The notes under the pieces: generated by a model
Database searches by the model: none
Seen by the model: the letters and a program-made list of their open reading frames with translations, nothing else
What the model was told of the DNA's origin: nothing
Assembly (NCBI GenBank): GCA_003971905.1
Contig: RSEE01000029.1
Location: 186,001-250,000 of the forward strand
DNA length: 64,000 bases
Origin: Moniliella sp. 'wahieum'
Lineage: Eukaryota > Basidiomycota > Moniliellomycetes > Moniliellales > Moniliellaceae
Direction of reading: 5' to 3'
Made by a program: the position numbers and the translations under genes
Part shown: piece after piece, positions 44,493 through 56,608 of the stretch
Layout: the number at the start of each line of letters is the position of its first letter
Position numbering within the stretch: position 1 is the stretch's first letter

Positions 44493-47400
44493 ATGGCCGA
44501 CAAGCCCATCGTCTTCTCCGAGCACGTCCAGCTCACCAGCCTGGGCGTCGCTCCCGCTGCCATCTCCTTTGCGTCGGTCACCCTCGAGTCGGAGAACTTC
44601 GTCTGCGTTCGCGAGGATGGCTCGGTCATCATTGTCGACCTCAACGACGTGTCCAATGTGTGGGTATCGCTCTCGCCTTGTTTGTGCGCACGCACGCTGA
44701 CCTTGTCCCCCGCTTCTTCTCCGTAGCCTCCGCCGACCCATCACGGCCGACTCGGCGATCATGCACCCTACCCAGCGCATCCTTGCTCTCAAGGCTGGCC
44801 GCCAGCTCCAGATCTTCAGCATCGAAGCCAAGACCAAGGTCAAGAGCCACGTGATGAATGAGGACGTGGTCTACTGGACCTGGATCAACGAGTCGACACT
44901 TGGCCTCGTCACCGCCCACGCTGTGTACCATTGGCCTATGGATGTAGAGGGTGACCCGACCAAGGTCTTTGACCGCCATGCCTCCCTCGTCGGCTCCCAG
45001 ATCATCAACTATCGCACCACTCCGGATTCCGAATGGATGGTCCTGGTTGGTATCTCTGGCAACACCGCCCCTGGCGGTTTCAAGATCAAGGGCAACATCC
45101 AGCTCTACAACAAGCGCCTCAACGTGTCTCAGCCCATCGAGGGCCACGCAGCTGCATTTGCCGAGCTCAAGACGGATGACGCTCCCATCCCTTACAAACT
45201 CTTCACCTTCTCGGTCCGCACTGCTACGGGTGCCCGCTTGCACATTGTCGAGGTTGACCACCAGCAAGGTCAGCCTGCGTTCGCTAAGAAGGCTGTCGAC
45301 GTTTTCTTCCCCCCTGAAGCGGCCAATGACTTCCCCGTAGCGATGCAAATCAGCAAACGGTTTGGGATCATCTATCTCATCACCAAGTACGGATTTGTGC
45401 ATCTCTACGACCTCGAGTCGGGCACGTGCATCTACATGAACCGTATCTCGGGCGAGACGGTTTTCACCTCGGCCCCATACGAGTCGATGAGTGGTATCAT
45501 TGCCATCAACCGCAAAGGTCAGGTCCTTTCCGTGGCCGCTGACGAAAACACGTTGGTGCCGTACACACTTAACACGCTCAACAACACTCAACTCGCATTC
45601 AAGTTGGCCTCGCGAGGCAACTTGCCTGGTGCGGATGACCTCTATGTGCAGCAGTTCAACAACTTGTTCGCTTCTGGCCAGTTTGGTGAGGCTGCCAAAA
45701 CTGCGGCCAACAGTCCTCGCGGCATTCTCCGCACACCCGAGACGATTGAAAAGTTCAAGCAAGTCCCGGCTCAGCAGGGTACTCTTAGCCCCATTCTGCA
45801 GTACTTTGGCATCCTTCTCGAGCGCGGCAGCCTCAACAAGTACGAATCGCTCGAGCTTGCACGCCCGGTGCTGCAGCAAGGCCGCAAACACCTGCTCGAA
45901 AAATGGCTCAAGGAGGAAAAGATTGAGTGCTCCGAGGAACTGGGTGACATTGTCCGTCTTACCGATATGAGCCTGGCGCTCAGCATCTACCTCCGGGCCA
46001 ATGTGCCGAATAAGGTTGTCGCCTCCATGGCTGAGCTGGGCCAGGTGGACAAGATTGTCCTTTACGCCCGCAAAGTGGGCTACACCCCCGACTATGCCAC
46101 CCTTCTCCAGCACATTGTCCGTCGCGACCCCGAGAAGGGTGCCGAATTCGCCTCGACGCTCGTGCAGGATGAGTCGGGTCCTTTGGTCGATGTGGAACGG
46201 GTTACGGACATCTTTATGAGCCAAAACATGATCCAACAGGCTACCTCCTTCCTTCTCGACGCTCTCAAGGACAACAAGCCTGAGCAAGGCCACTTGCAGA
46301 CGCGTCTCCTCGAGATGAACCTCGTCAATGCCCCTCAGGTTGCCGATGCTATCTTGGGCAACAACATGTTCACCCACTACGACCGTCCTCGCATTGCCAA
46401 CCTGGCGGAGAAGGCGGGGTTGCTCCAACGCGCACTTGAACACTACGATGACATTCGTGATATCAAGCGGGTCGTGGTGCACACGTCTCAGATCAACACG
46501 GAGTGGCTCGTCGAGTACTTTGGCCGACTCACCGTCGAACAGAGCTTCGAGTGCATGAAGGAGATGCTTAAGGTCAACATTCGCCAGAACCTAGCGGTGG
46601 TGGTGCAAATTGCGACCAAGTACTCGGACCTCTTGGGCCCAGTTAAGCTCATCGAGATGTTTGAGAGCTTCAAGAGCTTTGAAGGGTTGTACTACTACCT
46701 TGGCTCCGTGGTGAACCTGTCGACGGACTCTGAGGTGCACTTCAAGTACATCCAGGCCGCCACCCGCACTGGTCAAATCCGTGAGGTGGAGCGCATCGCG
46801 CGCGAGTCCAACTACTACAACCCCGAGAAGGTCAAGAACTTCCTCAAGGAGGCCAAGCTGCAAGACCAGCTGCCGCTCATTATCGTGTGCGACCGGTTCA
46901 ACTTTGTTCATGATTTGGTGCTCTATTTGTACCAGAAAATGATGCCTCAATTTATCGAGACGTACGTGCAGCGCGTCAACTCGGAGCGTACGCCCGAAGT
47001 CATTGGCGCCCTCTTGGATGTGGACTGTGACGAGGGCGTGATCAAAAACTTGCTCGCCTCCGTCACTGGTCACTTCTCGATCGAGGACTTGGTCGCTGAG
47101 GTGGAGAAGCGTAACCGGCTCAAGCTCATCCTGCCTTGGATCGAAAGCCGTGTGGCTGCAGGGGAGACGGACCAAGCCCTGTACAATGCGCTGGCAAAGA
47201 TTTACATTGACACGAACAACAACCCGGAGCAATTCCTCAAGGAGAACACCCTCTACGACCCCAAGTCCATTGGTGCCTACTCTGAGAAGCGTGACCCGTA
47301 CTTGGCCTACATTGCTTATGCGAAGGGCTTCTGTGATGAGGATCTGATTCGCGTCACGAATGAGAACGGTATGTTCAAGCATCAAGCCGCTACCTCGTGC

Positions 47401-49591
47401 TCCGCCGTGACTTGGCGCTCTGGGACCAGGTGCTGTCGTCGGAGAATGTGCACCGCCGTCAATTGATCGACCAGGTCGTAGCGACTGCCGTGCCTGAGTC
47501 GACCAATCCGGAGGACGTGTCGGTGACGGTCAAGGCGTTCATGGCGGCCGACTTGCCCCACGAGTTGATTGAGCTGCTGGAGAAAATCATTCTCGAGCCC
47601 TCGGCGTTCAGCGACAACCGTTCGTTACAGAACCTTCTCCTCCTGACGGCGGTGCGGACGGACAAGGGTAAGGTCATGAGCCTGATCGAGCGGCTGCAGG
47701 GGTACGATGAGGATGAGATTGCCAAGATTACGATCGACAATGGGCTGTACGAAGAAGCGCTTAAGATCTATCAAAAGGCCGAACGCCCGCTGGACGCGAT
47801 GAACGTATTGGTCGAGCACATTGTATCCATCGACCGTGCGGCTCTCTTTGCCAACAAGCTGGACCAGCCTGAGCTTTGGTCTCGCCTGGCCAAGGCTCAG
47901 CTCGACGGCCTGCGGGTTAAGGATGCGATTGACTCGTACATCCGTGCCGAGGATCCATCCAACTTTAGTGAGGTGATCGAGATCGCTGAGCGTGCGGGAC
48001 GGGAGGAAGAGTTGATTCGCTTCCTGCAGATGGCGCGCAAAAAGGCTCGCGAGCCGCTCATCGACACGGAGTACGCCTACTGTTTGGCCAAGGCGCACCG
48101 TCTGTCGGACATGGAAGAATTCCTGAGCATGACCAATGTGGCGGACCTTCTGCTGTGGGAGAGAAGTGCTTCAACGACGAGCTTTACGAGGCGGCCAAGA
48201 TGCTGTTCACCAGCGTGTCCAACTATGCCCGTCTGGCCACTACCCTCGTCTTCCTCGGTGACTACCAGGGGCGGTCGAGGCGGCTCGTAAGGCTGGAAAC
48301 ACGGCCGTGTGGAAGCAGGTTCACGCAGCCTGTCTCAAGAAGGGCGAGTACAAGTTGGCCCAGATTGCCGGTTTGGCTGTGGTAGGCCATGCGGAGGAGC
48401 TGGGTGCCCTGACCCGGGCGTACGAGCGCCTGGGACTGTTTGACGAGCTGTTGGACCTGCTGCAGGCTGGGCTTGGTCTGGAGAGCGCCAGCAAGGCCCT
48501 CTTCACTCTATGCGCTCAGAGCCTGGCCAAGTACCAGCCCGCTAAGCTGATGGAGCACCTCAAGCTTCACTGGTCCAGGATCAACCTTCCTCCTGTGGCG
48601 CGGATGTGCGAGCAGTACGCGCTTTACCCTGAGGCGGCCTTCTGCTTGACCAAGGACTCGGAGAACGATGAGGCTGCAATGATGGCGATGGATCGGGTGG
48701 TGGTGTGGGAGGACCTGACCCACGATGGGTTCAAGGACCTGATCACGCGCGTCTCCAACGTCGAGATCTTCTACCAGTGCCATCAACTTCTACATTCATC
48801 AGCACCCTCTGCGCCTTAACGACCTTCTTGTCGCGCTTGGCGCAACCAAGCGTTTGGACCATGGACGTGTGGTGCGCATGCTCAAGAAGGCGGACCAGTT
48901 CCCTCTGGCCTCTGGCTTCCTTCTGTCGGGGCTCAAGCTTGACATTCCCGAGGTGAATGAGGCCGTGTTCGACTTGCTGATCGAAGAGGAAGACCATGCG
49001 CAGCTTCGTTCCTTGCTGGGCACCGTTGAATCGTTTGGCATGCTGGAACTCGCCCGCCGGCTTGAAGGGTCCGAGTTGCTCGAGTTCCGCCGGATTGCAG
49101 TCTACCTGTACAACCGCCTCAAGCTGTGGGACGAATCGATTGCCCTGTCCCAGCGGGACCGTCTGCTGAAGGATGCGATTGCCACGGCGAGCGAGTCCAA
49201 CACTGTCAAGGTGGCCAAGTCGCTGTTCGAGTACATTGTCTCCCTTGGCAACTGGGAAGCGACCGCGGCCATGCTCTACGCGTGCGAGTGGCTGCTGGAG
49301 GAAGACTACGTTCAAGAGCTGCGTTGGCGCAAGGGAATCCCGTCGGACTTTGTCCAGCCCTACATGATCCAGCAGACGGCGACGCGCAATGCGGCGCTGA
49401 AGGATTTGGCCAAGCAGTTGGCCGATCTGCAGACCAAGACGGTTCAGAAGGAGGAAGAGGAGGACAACACCCCCATCCTTGGTCCGGGCGCCATGGGCCC
49501 TCGTATGATCACTGCTGCTCCCACTGGGTTTGGGCCACAGCCGACGGGCATGCCCATGCAGGCCACAGGCATGTACGGCGGCATGTTCTGA
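44493..49591 (+). CDS. CHC1: clathrin heavy chain
   Basis: Triskelion heavy chain that coats vesicles at the plasma membrane, trans-Golgi and endosomes. The start [19 protein letters not shown] at 44493 and an intron at about 44658-44726 precede the N-terminal propeller ([37 protein letters not shown]). The linker and clathrin repeats follow ([60 protein letters not shown]). The C-terminus ends [16 protein letters not shown] at 49591. The total of about 1,680 residues equals the family length. Four frameshifts occur: near 47377 (a C lost in GCCCGC), 48153, 48270 (a G lost from a G run) and 48775. Everything in between is highly conserved, so the gene itself is almost certainly intact. Confidence 0.97.
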
Positions 49592-50150
49592 TTTGGCGTT
49601 GAGTGCAACCCCACCCCCTCGTGTGCTGTGTGCTGTCTTGGCGTCGGACCTTCGCACTAGACCGTGCCGCCTCGTGGGGTGAGACGCACGCACAGCACAT
49701 GACCTCGCCGGTCGTTCCCCCCTCGTATTCGTTCCTACTGCCCGTGATGCCGTTATCCGAAAAGAATAGGCTTCTCTCTTTGCGCTTCATCCGATGCAGG
49801 TATTCGTAGCCATGTATAGCTAGCAGCCATAACAGATCGCGAGTGGGTGGGGCCATGAAGAAGCCCCGCCGTGCCCGTTGCTGCGTTGATTGATGTGCTG
49901 CAGCATAGCTGTGGAATAGCTGCCACTTGGGCGCCGGGCTGCAAGCTGCATGTGGGGTAAAGACTAACCCTGTTCTTGTTGCGCTGGCCTTTTTTTGGCA
50001 GGGCGCTGTAGAGGCACAGTGCCTCTGTGCCTGACTGACTCAATATTCGCCGCAGTCTGCTGTAACCCTACCGCTGAACACTGAAGCCCCCGAAGCTGCT
50101 TCGTTGCCTGCGCCCCTTCGGAGTGCCCCAGCCCACCAAACCAGCTCAAC
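49592..50150. other. intergenic, 3' UTR of CHC1 and promoter of RPS15
   Basis: About 560 bp. No gene was recognised. The last 100 bp are the promoter and leader of the ribosomal protein gene. Confidence 0.5.
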
Positions 50151-50688
50151 ATGTAAGTGGTGCAGCCCGGTGCTTATGCTGGGTTCTCTTCCCGCTGTCC
50201 TCCCCTTCCTGGGCGCGTGCTGACCGTTACGGCAGGGACTCGTACGATGCTGCTGAGGCGGCCGCCCTCAAGGCGCGCCGGACGTTCAAGAAGTCCTACT
50301 ACCGTGGCATTGAGCTCTCCAAGCTGCTCGACCTGAGCAACGAGGAGTTTATGGGCATTGTCCACGCGCGTGCTCGCCGTCGCTTCCAGCGCGGTCTCAA
50401 GCGCAAGCCTATGGGCCTGATCAAGAAGCTGCGCAAGGCCAAGCAGGAGGCTCCGCCCAACGAGAAGCCCGCGCTCGTCAAGACCCACCTGCGGAACATG
50501 ATTGTTGTGCCCGAGATGATTGGCTCGGTGATTGGCATCTACACTGGCAAGGTGTTTGCCACGGTGGAGATCAAGCCCGAGATGGTGGCGCACTACCTCG
50601 GCGAGTTTGCTATGACCTACCTCCCTCGCGCGCGCACGGCCGTCCCGGTCTGGGCGCCCAGGCGGGCCGCTTCATCCCGCTCAAGTAA
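50151..50688 (+). CDS. RPS15: 40S ribosomal protein S15 (uS19)
   Basis: Small-subunit ribosomal protein of about 151 residues. The start codon is split by an intron: AT at 50151-50152, donor GTAAGT at 50153, acceptor CAG ending at 50235, and the G at 50236. The mature start reads [20 protein letters not shown]. The family body follows: [60 protein letters not shown] and YLGEFAMTY. One base is missing near 50630. After it the frame reads [17 protein letters not shown], the expected uS19 C-terminus, with stop TAA at 50686-50688. Confidence 0.94.
50153..50235 (+). other. intron splitting the RPS15 start codon
   Basis: An 83-bp GT-AG intron with donor GTAAGT directly after AT. Splicing joins AT to G and creates the ATG. 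Unspliced, the ATG at 50151 is followed at once by TAA, so no ribosomal protein can be made from the unspliced RNA. Confidence 0.8.
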
Positions 50689-51658
50689 ATGGGCTCGAGT
50701 CCGAGCAGGGAACGGTGCCTCGACTCTCTTGTTTGACCCCGACGCCACGTGTCCCATGACGGCAGAGGGCGTGGCTGGCGTGAAGCGTCCAAACGAAGCG
50801 GGACCCAACTAAAATGGTGGGGCGACACCATCCCCCCAATCTATGCCATTTCTTGCGCTTCGGGCTGCATTGCTTGGCGTGGTTTGTGTGTTCGTAGACG
50901 AGGTGTATGGTTTGTGGTTGGTACGGATGCATTCTCGTTGGTAGTTGTAGTGGCCCGGGGCGATACGGACCGGACCACTCCGAAGGTGGGGCCGGCCCCA
51001 TGGCAGAGGTTTGTAAAACGGTCGGGGGTGCACCGTATGCATGAAGGAGTCCATCCCCTGTTTGGCTTTCTTAAGGGCTGTATACCCTGGGAATCTACAA
51101 GTTTCTCGAAAGGCGACAGGTGTCTTGTGCGGTTGCTGCTACTAGGCTAGTTACTCGCCATCTCTCAAGGGGACGCATTAGTCCCACTGGCAACCCCAAC
51201 GGAACAGAGCAAGCAAAAATCATTGCGAGGGCAACGGGAAATTACAAGCCAAGGACGGCAATCCCTTTTAGAAGCGCGTTCAAGCTTGCTCTACCTGACA
51301 AGCAGAAAAGAGGGAGGGGGAGGGGGAGGGGGAGAGGGAGAATGGGTGCAGCAAAAGGGTATACTAGAAGGCGAAAGAAGAAAAGAGAGACAGGCAGTTA
51401 GGTAGGCGGCTATCAGGTCGTAGAGAAAAGACCAATGAGAACGAGGGCGTGAGGGAGGAGGCGTGCGAGCCATATCAACGGGCATCCAAGCAGACAACGC
51501 AAAGTGGATGAGACGAGATGGGGTGGAGGGGGATATAAGATAGACAAAAAGGGGGGAGGAGGGCAGGCCTAACGAGGGGATGAGAGGATGACAACCTGCG
51601 CTGGGTCGGGGGTCGGGAGCATCAGCGCTTGGCCGGCCCAAACGCACGCGCCGCCCGT
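50689..51658. other. intergenic between convergent genes with a G-rich repeat
   Basis: About 970 bp of 3' flanks. It contains the GGGGGA-type repeat at 51310-51341. I see no gene. Confidence 0.5.
51310..51341 (+). repeat. G-rich tandem repeat, AGGGGG unit
   Basis: Four or more G runs of 3-5 bases separated by single A's on the plus strand, a pattern compatible with a G-quadruplex. Confidence 0.75.
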
Positions 51659-54600
51659 TCAAATACCGTGGCGAGGTTCGTGCCTGGTGGGAGAAGATGA
51701 ATGGGAATGGTGCAGGGGGGAGTGGGACCCGAGGTGGGAAGGGATCTTACCCCCTCCTCCGCTTATTCCAGCTCCAACAGCATGCGCCTCCGTCGCCTCG
51801 CTCCCCGTTTTGGAACGTGGTCGAGTCGAGACTGGACCCGGAGGGGGCCGGAGGGGTGAGATGTTGGTCTTGCTCCGCGTGACGGGGACCGAGTGGGCCG
51901 AGATGGTACTGAGGCGAGAGCGGGCGTTGGTGCCTGTCGTCGTACCTCGGGAGACAGAGGGGAAACTTGGGACCGAGGATCCCGTCGATCCCGTCGATCC
52001 CGTCGTTTGCGAAGGAGCTTGTGTCGACCCAAACAGACTGGCCAACACACGGTTCTGTACCGCCCGATCCCGCTCAATCTGCGCTTTGAGTGCCGCTTGA
52101 GGAACGCGGACCACATTGAACCCGCTCGCCGATACCGGACGCGAAGGAACTTGAGCAGCCCCATCCGGGTCACCAACAAGGGAGGAGAGGGAGGGCGAGG
52201 TACGCCCCGAGCCACTGGTGGAAGACCAAACAGACAACCGGTTGGTTGCGCCCTGCGAGCATAAGGGGCGAGTGCCCTGCCGCTCAGGCGAATTTAGTAA
52301 AATGGAAGCTGGCGTCGAAGAAGGTGGTGCGTTGGACATGGGTGACAGACTCATGCGCTTTGGATCGGGAGAAGAGTAGGTATCGGGCTTAGGGTCGGAG
52401 GTCCCCGTGAAGCGGGTGGGGCCCGCACCACGGTGGGGATATCGACCCCCCCCTCCTTTGTCCGTCGAGCCGTGTTGACGGGGGAGGTCATCGACGGTTT
52501 GGAAGCGTGTGAAGGAGTCCCTTCGGTCACTGGCGCTGTAGGTATCAAGGCCGCGCCCAGGGAACCAGGCAAATGGAACCAGTTCCACCAACTGATGTAC
52601 CCCAGTCGTACCCGGCGAGGGAGAGGCAGAGCGAACGATACCTGATGTGATGCTAGCACGATGGTTGTTCCCCTGCTGCTGTCCAGTCGCCATCGGTGAG
52701 GGGGAGGCAGAACGAATGGCGCCCGAAGCGATACTGGCACGGTGACCGCTACTCTGTGGCCCACGCCGTGGGGTGGAACTGTTGGTCGAAGGTGTGAGGC
52801 TGAGCCGCCGGAGCTGGCCCCCACTCAGGCCGGCGCCTTGTCCGTCGAAGCCGATGCAGACTGGGACGGAATGGATGAGGGAAGTACGGTGGCAGGAGGG
52901 TTGCTTGGCAAAGACCGGAGTTCGCGTCGAATCACGCCAATCTTGTCCTCAACCACTTGACGAGCATCCGTATCTGGTGATGCGAGTAAAGCCGAGATCT
53001 CCTCCAAAGCCGTAAGTGTATGCTGCAATTGCATCTGACCAGTGCTTGGGATGAAGGGGAGGATCGCAGCCCCGCATTCCCGATGCAGACGAAGGTGGCC
53101 TACGCCGATCAGCCGAGGATATGGGCCGCTCCAACGAAGTCTCATCCTTGGCCTCGTCGCTTCGGGGCGGATCAGGCGGAACGGCACTGGTAGTAGCAGG
53201 CGACGAGACAGGTGTCGACGTTGCGTTGATGCTGTCTGAACTGGCCCGACCATTAATCCCGGGATGAGACACTGGCGGAAACTTTTGCGCACCCAAGCCC
53301 AAGGGACGGTGCGAGGCAACCTCCCGCGCCGAGGCGTCATCTAGCGAGTAGCGGCGCTGGCGGTTGCGGACATGTTGGCCCCGATACCCCCATGGAACAA
53401 CCTTGGAAGGGGCATCTGTCGGATTGGGTTGTTGCCGTCGGGCCTCCCGTAAGGACGGACGTCGGCCGAGAGTAGGGGAAAGCTTGGGACGAACAGGATC
53501 GGGACCGGCCAAAGGGGCTTTGGTAGAAGTTTCCCCCTCCGCAAGAGAGTCAAACTTCTGTTTGGTTGCATCAGCCAAAGCTTGGGCCTCGGTTGGAGAT
53601 GCCTCGTTTGAGTCGGTAGCAGAGGCAGACTCTGCGGGCGGGGTCGGGGGGGCGTCGGGGGGCGACAGGGCAACGCCTACCTGGTTCGGGTCCAGGTTGC
53701 CCCCGGAACGGGGCTGTGAGGGAGGTAGAGCAGGGGGCAAAGGTGACTGGATCTCCAATCCCGCCACCCCGGTAAACTTGAAAGAAGAGTCGCTCGCCCG
53801 GACTGGAGGAAAATGCAGCTGTAGCCGGAGTCAGGAGTCCGTCTGAACGCCCACCACGGGCACCAGTCAAGTCTAAATTGCGCACACTTCGTCTGGGAGG
53901 CACAGGAGACTCCTCCCCTGAGCGAAATGAGTAGGAGCTTGGTGGTGGTGCGTGGGAACGGGCACGCACGGTGCTCGCCGAGCTCCCTGATTGAAGAGAG
54001 GAAGCCTCGAGGCAGAGGGGGAAGATCCCAGCGGCCCAGGCGCGCCCCGAAGCGAGGCAGGGGTTAAGCTCACATGCACCGTCGGAGTGGCAAGGAGGGC
54101 ATCAAATGCGGCGCCCTCCAATTCGGCGCCCCGGCTCAGTCCAGTCTCGCGTCGACTCTCTCGAGTGAGTGCGCAGCGTGATACTTGCAGAGCTGGCCGA
54201 GCGGGTTCGGCCACTGTGCGGGGCGGGGGGCAGGCGACTGGACTATGGGTGCGTCGGGTCGGTTGGAGAGGGCCGAGGTAGATCGCAGTGCGCCAATGTG
54301 GCGAAAGATGGAAACCGAGTCGGTTGAGTCGGCGCTGGATCTGCGCGAACGGGGGGCGCAGGCCCAAAAGTTTGCTAGCAAAACCGGCAACTCGACTTGT
54401 CGCGTCAGAGTCCAGCGTCGAACTGGAGGCTCTTCGACGAGCCCCCGTGGTGGGAGGGGGGAAGACAAAACTGGATGGCGGCGCGCGGGAGTGCGAAGGC
54501 GCGATGGACTCGGGGTCATTGTCAACCAGAGGGATGGCGAGCTCCCTGTCGTCCAAGGTTGAGTTGAGGGAAGCGGCACGGGACATGGCCGAGTCGGGTC

Positions 54601-55963
54601 TTACCAATCCAGTGGAAGGGTATCCGGACGTGGTAGAGTATATGCTGGGAGACGAGGGAGCCATATCCAGTGAATCTTTGACGGGGCGAACCTGAGCCGA
54701 AGAAGTGCGTGAAGAAGAGGTGTGTCCGTCGAGCAAAAGGGGTTCCAAGCCCATAATCTTGCGCGCCGTATCAAGGCCAGAAAACGGGACTGGTGGAGAG
54801 GACAGGATAGACAGGGCAGTAGCAAGGTCGGCTGGCCCCGCGTGCTCCGACGCAAGCCTAGGGTCAATGGATTGGATCGAGTCCGAGTCCGACCCAGATC
54901 CTGTTCCGGACGAGATAATATCCAAGTCGGACCGCATCACGGTACGCTCTGATACGCATTCGCCCACCGCAGCAACCATTGCTTGGCCCATTCCTGCCAA
55001 GATGGCACCGACAAAAACGCTGGCCTGCGGGGTGAGGTGTACAAAAGCCGTCTGTTCCCGCCCTGATATAGGAGGGGCCTGCGCAGCTGAGGCATGGGCG
55101 GAAGCTAATGTGGAAGCAGAGAGGGGTGGGGTGGATGCTGCTGCGGAGGACACGGGAAAACAGGGATGCGCGTGTCCCGGGGAGGAGGCGGCGGATCGGA
55201 GGGACTCTTTTTGTGGCCTTTGTGGGGTCGGCCAAGGGGCAATAGTACCATGCCTGTTGCCGTAACTGGGGAAAATAAGCAGACAAGACAACATGTCAGA
55301 AAGGCAAGCGAGGAGAGGGGCATCGTCAGGCGCAAACGTACAGCAGCATAGGAGCCAGGAACAGGGAACGTTTCCCCCCCATCCAGCGGCTGGCAGCAGC
55401 GAGGCCGAGCGGCGCAAATCCACGGTAGAGCGGAGTTGAGCCTCATGTGTCTTGAGCGCCATCTCAGCATCGGTCAACAGCTCGCGGGAAAAGGTGGCCT
55501 TGGCCGATGCATCCATCTGATCCGCCTCGGCAGGAGGGTGGCGCAGCAGGGGAACAACACCATTGGTGCGGATGCGTTCGTGGCTAAGACTGCGGGCGCC
55601 GAGTACGATGCGCAGGACCGCCTCGTCCAGCACGGCATTGAGTCGTCGAGAGCTGCGGGTGTGAGGCTGATGCGGCGCCCGGCGGCGCGCGAGGCCACGC
55701 GGGTGGCCTGGGACGAGACAACGTAGGAGGGTGGCGGGGCGAGGAGAGGAGTGGCGACAAGGATGCCCAGGGGGACCAAGTCCTGCCTTCGCCCCGGCGG
55801 CGGTGGTGCCGACGCTGATTGCGGAGCGGGCGGAGCGGACAGACGGGCGGAAGGCTGGCGGCGAGGCGGGAGGAGGGCGAGAAGGCGAGGGCGGGCTGGG
55901 ACTGGGGATGGCCGGGGGTGAGGCTGGCGGGGGGGGGGGGGGCGGAGCGGAAGAAGCGCCCAT
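51659..55963 (-). CDS. large low-complexity conserved fungal protein of unknown function
   Basis: I cannot name this protein. A proline-rich start is likely at 55963 ([13 protein letters not shown]). A helical conserved block follows (LNAVLDEAVLRIVLGARSLS near 55590-55650; FSRELLTDAEMALKTHEAQL near 55450-55500). A second conserved block lies at about 54930-55060 (HLTPQASVFVGAILAGMGQA). The two blocks recall a family of uncharacterised fungal proteins that pair an N-terminal helical segment with a later one of the form LTPxAxxFLxxIL. That recollection needs a profile search. The rest, down to 51659, is Ser/Pro/Thr/Arg-rich and probably disordered. There are several frame changes, an intron near 55260-55340 is likely, and total length is about 1,400 residues. 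Confidence 0.6.
51977..52006. repeat. triplicated GATCCCGTC unit inside a coding region
   Basis: Three tandem 9-bp copies encode a Thr-Gly-Ser repeat (TGSTGSTGS) in the low-complexity part of the minus-strand gene. Confidence 0.8.
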
Positions 55964-56608
55964 GGGGAGCAGAGAGCCCGTGCTGGGGGCGAGTGGATGC
56001 GCCGCGGGAAGGCGGCGCGTGGAGCGGAGCGGGCAGGAGGGGCGGCGGGTGGGCGGGTGGGCGGAGGCGATGGGCAGCAGACGCTCGACACACGTCACTG
56101 GCAGCAGCAGCTAGAGGCCCAGCGGGGGTTAGGTGCTGCTGATCGTCGCATCTGCTATGTCATGCGTGGGCGCATGCGGCGCCACGTGTGGGACAGGCGG
56201 CTGCTGTGACGGCTGGCCTCTGGCATGCGCCGCGCCCTGGCAGCCCCGGCACTCGACGATCCACCCCTGCAACATTTCAAGCCCAGGTGCTTGTGCGTGG
56301 CGTCACGCGTCATGCATCCTGTCATGCGCCACCAGTGATTACATTTACTATTTAATCCGCCCTGCGCCACTCCAGCGCGCGCAGGCGCCTGGCACAACCC
56401 TAGCACGCGCGCAGCAGACGCATTCGCGCAGGCGCAGTGTTGCAACGCGTCTGCCTCTCCGCACGCGCCCAACCCACCCAGACCGCGTCGGACGCTTTCT
56501 TTCCTTCGCCCGCACCATCCACCGTGCCTGCCGCGCCTCCCACCGCACCACCACCAGCACAGCACCCGCACCACCACCACCCACGCCGCACACTGAGCAC
56601 CGCCCGCC
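55964..56608. promoter_or_regulatory. head-to-head promoter region of the unknown gene and SMC1
   Basis: About 645 bp between divergent starts. The left part is G-rich; the right part, approaching SMC1, is rich in CACC/CCAC words. No gene was recognised. Confidence 0.5.

Noticed and set aside
44641-46482. A 613-codon minus-strand open frame opposite the clathrin gene
   Set aside because: It lies entirely antisense to highly conserved clathrin codons and has no recognisable domain. Codon bias in a GC-rich, strongly expressed gene readily leaves the opposite strand open.
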